NCBI GenBank assembly: GCA_023261345.1
Contig: JAHFPE010000035.1
Span: forward strand, 703 to 7,350
Reading direction: 5' to 3'
Source: Candidatus Woesearchaeota archaeon
GTDB lineage: Archaea; Nanobdellota; Nanobdellia; Woesearchaeales; ARS49
Length of the DNA: 6,648 nt
A program made the translations under genes and the position numbers. The notes under the pieces were generated by a model that was not told where the DNA came from, did not search any database, and saw only the letters and a program-made list of their open reading frames with translations. Within the stretch, counting starts at the first letter, position 1. The number at the start of each line of letters is the position of its first letter. Positions 5,018-6,648 of this stretch are shown in pieces.

Positions 5018-6052
5018 TCAAAAAAAACACGTTCTCAAATCAATGATGTGCTCTTCATTTGGACCTGTACCAATTAATATTACTGTAACACCAAGTAGTT
5101 TTTCAATTGCGCGCACGTAAGATTTTCCCTTTCTTGACAAGTCATCGAGTTTTTTCTTACCGTAATCTTTTGCATCAATATAATCCAAGTGCATGAGTGC
5201 AATTTCACTAACAGCATTTACGCAAATAGCGTCACGAAGAACGTCATAATCCTGCTCAAACACACGACGAATACGATTCGTTACTGTCGTTTTCTCGTAG
5301 AGAGCAATTTTAGAGCAAGAACGATGAGTCAATTCATCCCATGTTAATTCCTTGCCACCGACTGGACCAGAATTTCCTCCAACACGAATAGGATACGTGC
5401 GCATAACACCAATAGTTTTACGATGACACGAAGGAGGAAGACCAGCATCACTTAACAATGCAGATGCAGTCACATCTTTACTTGTCACAAAGGGATACAC
5501 ACCATGATTCAAACTAAGCCCGAACCCTTGCGTGCCCTCAATTAATACTGTCTCGTTCTTTTTAATATGTTCATGCAATTTACTAACTGTATCGCCTAAG
5601 AATCCTTCAAGTTTTTCTTTTGCTGCAACATCACGAAATAAATCAGCACTACGCCAAATCTTATTTGCGTACGCAGCACCAACCCCCTCGAGTGTTGAAC
5701 CAATTCGTTCACGAAGAGAATGGACGCGTTCAGACTCTCCGTGCGAAGGAGTGACAATCACTGCATTTCCATGAATCATCAAGTTTTGATCAGTGAGCGA
5801 GTACCTCGTAATTTCTTCTTTTAGAACTGAAAGATTAATTGCTGCACCTGCACAAATGTACAATTTTTGAGAACCAAAAACACCACACGGAACTTGTCTA
5901 TTTATGTATTTTATTCCATCATGAAAAAACGTGTGCCCTGCCTGCGGACCACCAGAACGAACCATTGCAACATAATCTTTTGCAAGATACGCAGATACTT
6001 TTCCCTTACCTTCAGAACCAAACTGCATACCAACAAGAACATCAACACTCAT
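5018..6052 (-). CDS. purA: Adenylosuccinate synthetase family protein, PurZ-like (catalytic Asp replaced by Ser)
   Basis: A 344-residue protein, the short archaeal-size form (bacterial PurA is about 430). PurA joins IMP and aspartate using GTP, the first step from IMP to AMP. Conserved parts are the P-loop region QFGSEGKGK (10-18), His40 in GGPQAGHT, GSTLEGVGAAY (118-128), EGTQGFGLSLNHG (172-184), FVTSKDVTAS (188-197), the aspartate-binding loop TTVTNRIRR (255-263) and the base-binding GTGP (328-331). The odd feature is Ser13 (codon TCT at 6016-6014), where PurA has the catalytic, Mg-binding Asp of GDEGKGK. QFGS, NSGP (227-230) plus ELTW, and TTVTxRxRRVF are, from memory, the pattern of phage PurZ, which makes 2-amino-dAdenylosuccinate from dGMP. 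Ordinary archaeal PurA has QWGDEGKG, GAGPFPTE and TGRRRR. It may be a PurZ-type enzyme, or a PurA with an altered mechanism. The gene symbol marks the family only. Confidence 0.9.
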   Translation of the reverse strand: MSVDVLVGMQFGSEGKGKVSAYLAKDYVAMVRSGGPQAGHTFFHDGIKYINRQVPCGVFGSQKLYICAGAAINLSVLKEEITRYSLTDQNLMIHGNAVIVTPSHGESERVHSLRERIGSTLEGVGAAYANKIWRSADLFRDVAAKEKLEGFLGDTVSKLHEHIKKNETVLIEGTQGFGLSLNHGVYPFVTSKDVTASALLSDAGLPPSCHRKTIGVMRTYPIRVGGNSGPVGGKELTWDELTHRSCSKIALYEKTTVTNRIRRVFEQDYDVLRDAICVNAVSEIALMHLDYIDAKDYGKKKLDDLSRKGKSYVRAIEKLLGVTVILIGTGPNEEHIIDLRTCFF

Positions 6053-6071
6053 ACCGCACTAAATTGGCTGC

Positions 6072-6082
6072 AAATTTAAAAA
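6072..6082 (-). promoter_or_regulatory. TATA box of the PurA/PurZ-like gene
   Basis: The minus strand reads TTTTTAAATTT. Its centre is about 25 nt upstream of the ATG at 6052, giving a leaderless message. The core AAATTT is palindromic and might also fire rightward. Confidence 0.65.
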
Positions 6083-6130
6083 CAGGAAAGTCAACAAATA
6101 CTGATGTAAGTCAATAACCATTGAGGTGCA

Positions 6131-6141
6131 ATCTTATAAGC
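6131..6141 (+). promoter_or_regulatory. TATA box of the winged-helix/Nudix gene
   Basis: TCTTATAAGC is centred about 27 nt upstream of the ATG at 6164 but only about 10 nt upstream of the earlier in-frame ATG at 6146. By the spacing seen at the other genes here, this favours 6164 as the true start. Confidence 0.5.
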
Positions 6142-6163
6142 CTACATGGAGTTTCACAGTGTG

Positions 6164-6648
6164 ATGGAAGATTTTCTACTTAGCAACAAAGAACGAATTC
6201 AAATATTCAAAACTCTTTGTGAACATAAACATTTGAATTTCAATAGCATTGTGAACATAACAAAAATACCTTCAAACAAGCTAAGCTATCATCTTAAACT
6301 TATGAAACAACACAATTTTGTGTTGAACAATGAACGTGGATACTCGTTATCATTAGAAGCCGAACGACTAATCCCTTATTTTTCTCAGATATTCAAAAAA
6401 GAACCTGGCGTCTTGCCTGTGATCTTAGGAATAATCAGAAATGGCAGCAACATTCTTCTTCTCAAACGAAAAAAAATGCCGTACAAAGATCATTGGGGAC
6501 TGATCGGTGGAAAACAAATTAGTGGAGAAACAATACCACAAACAATTGAACGCGAAGTGTTTGAAGAAGCACATATCAACGCGAAATTTGAACGGTACAA
6601 CGGAATAGTTTACGAACGACTCAAAGACGGCGACCAGTTTAAGCACTC
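6164..6648 (+). CDS. Winged-helix/Nudix hydrolase fusion protein (3' end beyond window)
   Basis: The first 161 codons are present and no stop is reached before the edge. Residues about 1-75 form a winged-helix domain of ArsR-like layout (SNKERIQIFKTLCEHKHLNF, then IPSNKLSYHLKLMKQHNFVL as recognition helix). From about 84 a Nudix domain follows (VILGIIRNGSNILLLKRKK, then DHWGLIGGK). The Nudix box is G-x5-E-x7-REV-FEE-A-H-I (GKQISGE to EEAHI). All catalytic acids are present; only the late Gly is His. Nudix enzymes cleave nucleoside diphosphates linked to another group. Fused to a DNA-binding domain, they often act as ligand-sensing repressors, as NrtR does, although NrtR has the opposite domain order. 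The gene diverges from the synthetase with 111 nt between starts. ATG 6146 is an alternative start. Confidence 0.85.
   Translation, partial: MEDFLLSNKERIQIFKTLCEHKHLNFNSIVNITKIPSNKLSYHLKLMKQHNFVLNNERGYSLSLEAERLIPYFSQIFKKEPGVLPVILGIIRNGSNILLLKRKKMPYKDHWGLIGGKQISGETIPQTIEREVFEEAHINAKFERYNGIVYERLKDGDQFKH

Overview
The window looks like a stretch of chromosome from an archaeon, most likely a small-genome DPANN-type lineage (Woesearchaeales-like); that placement is inference. The evidence for archaea is direct: an archaeal Sec61-beta subunit, a homodimer-type archaeal NAC with a UBA tail, an archaeal-style RNase P RNA, TATA boxes about 25-30 nt upstream of most start codons with almost no leader, and few Shine-Dalgarno sites. 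Base composition is AT-rich.

Left part (1-2168, all on the minus strand): the 5' end of a small unrecognised gene runs off the left edge. Next comes a RelE/ParE-type toxin preceded by its antitoxin (271-750), then a full-length M16 zinc metallopeptidase (888-2168). The two gaps, 109-270 and 751-887, hold diverged copies of one intergenic module. Each copy has a hairpin whose arm overlaps or abuts the upstream gene's stop codon, a spacer, a second hairpin, and then the TATA box of the next gene.

Middle (about 2290-3273, plus strand): the RNase P RNA with its own TATA box, then Sec61-beta and NAC. This is an information-processing and protein-targeting block. A 179-nt gap with two T-runs follows.

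Right-middle (3453-5009, plus strand): a tight three-gene operon. It encodes an unrecognised helical protein, a MinD/ParA-family ATPase and a four-helix membrane protein, joined by a 14-nt overlap and an ATGA overlap. It could form a membrane-linked ATPase module of unknown role.

Right end: a convergent adenylosuccinate-synthetase-family gene (5018-6052, minus) and, divergent from it, the start of a winged-helix/Nudix fusion protein (from 6164, cut by the right edge). The synthetase is the most notable item. Its P-loop reads GSEGKGK instead of GDEGKGK, so the catalytic aspartate of PurA is a serine. Other motifs (QFGS, NSGP, TTVTxRxRRVF) also resemble the phage PurZ enzymes that make 2-aminoadenine nucleotides rather than ordinary archaeal PurA. 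No PurB, DatZ, MazZ or polymerase gene is in the window, so a 2-aminoadenine pathway is a hypothesis only.
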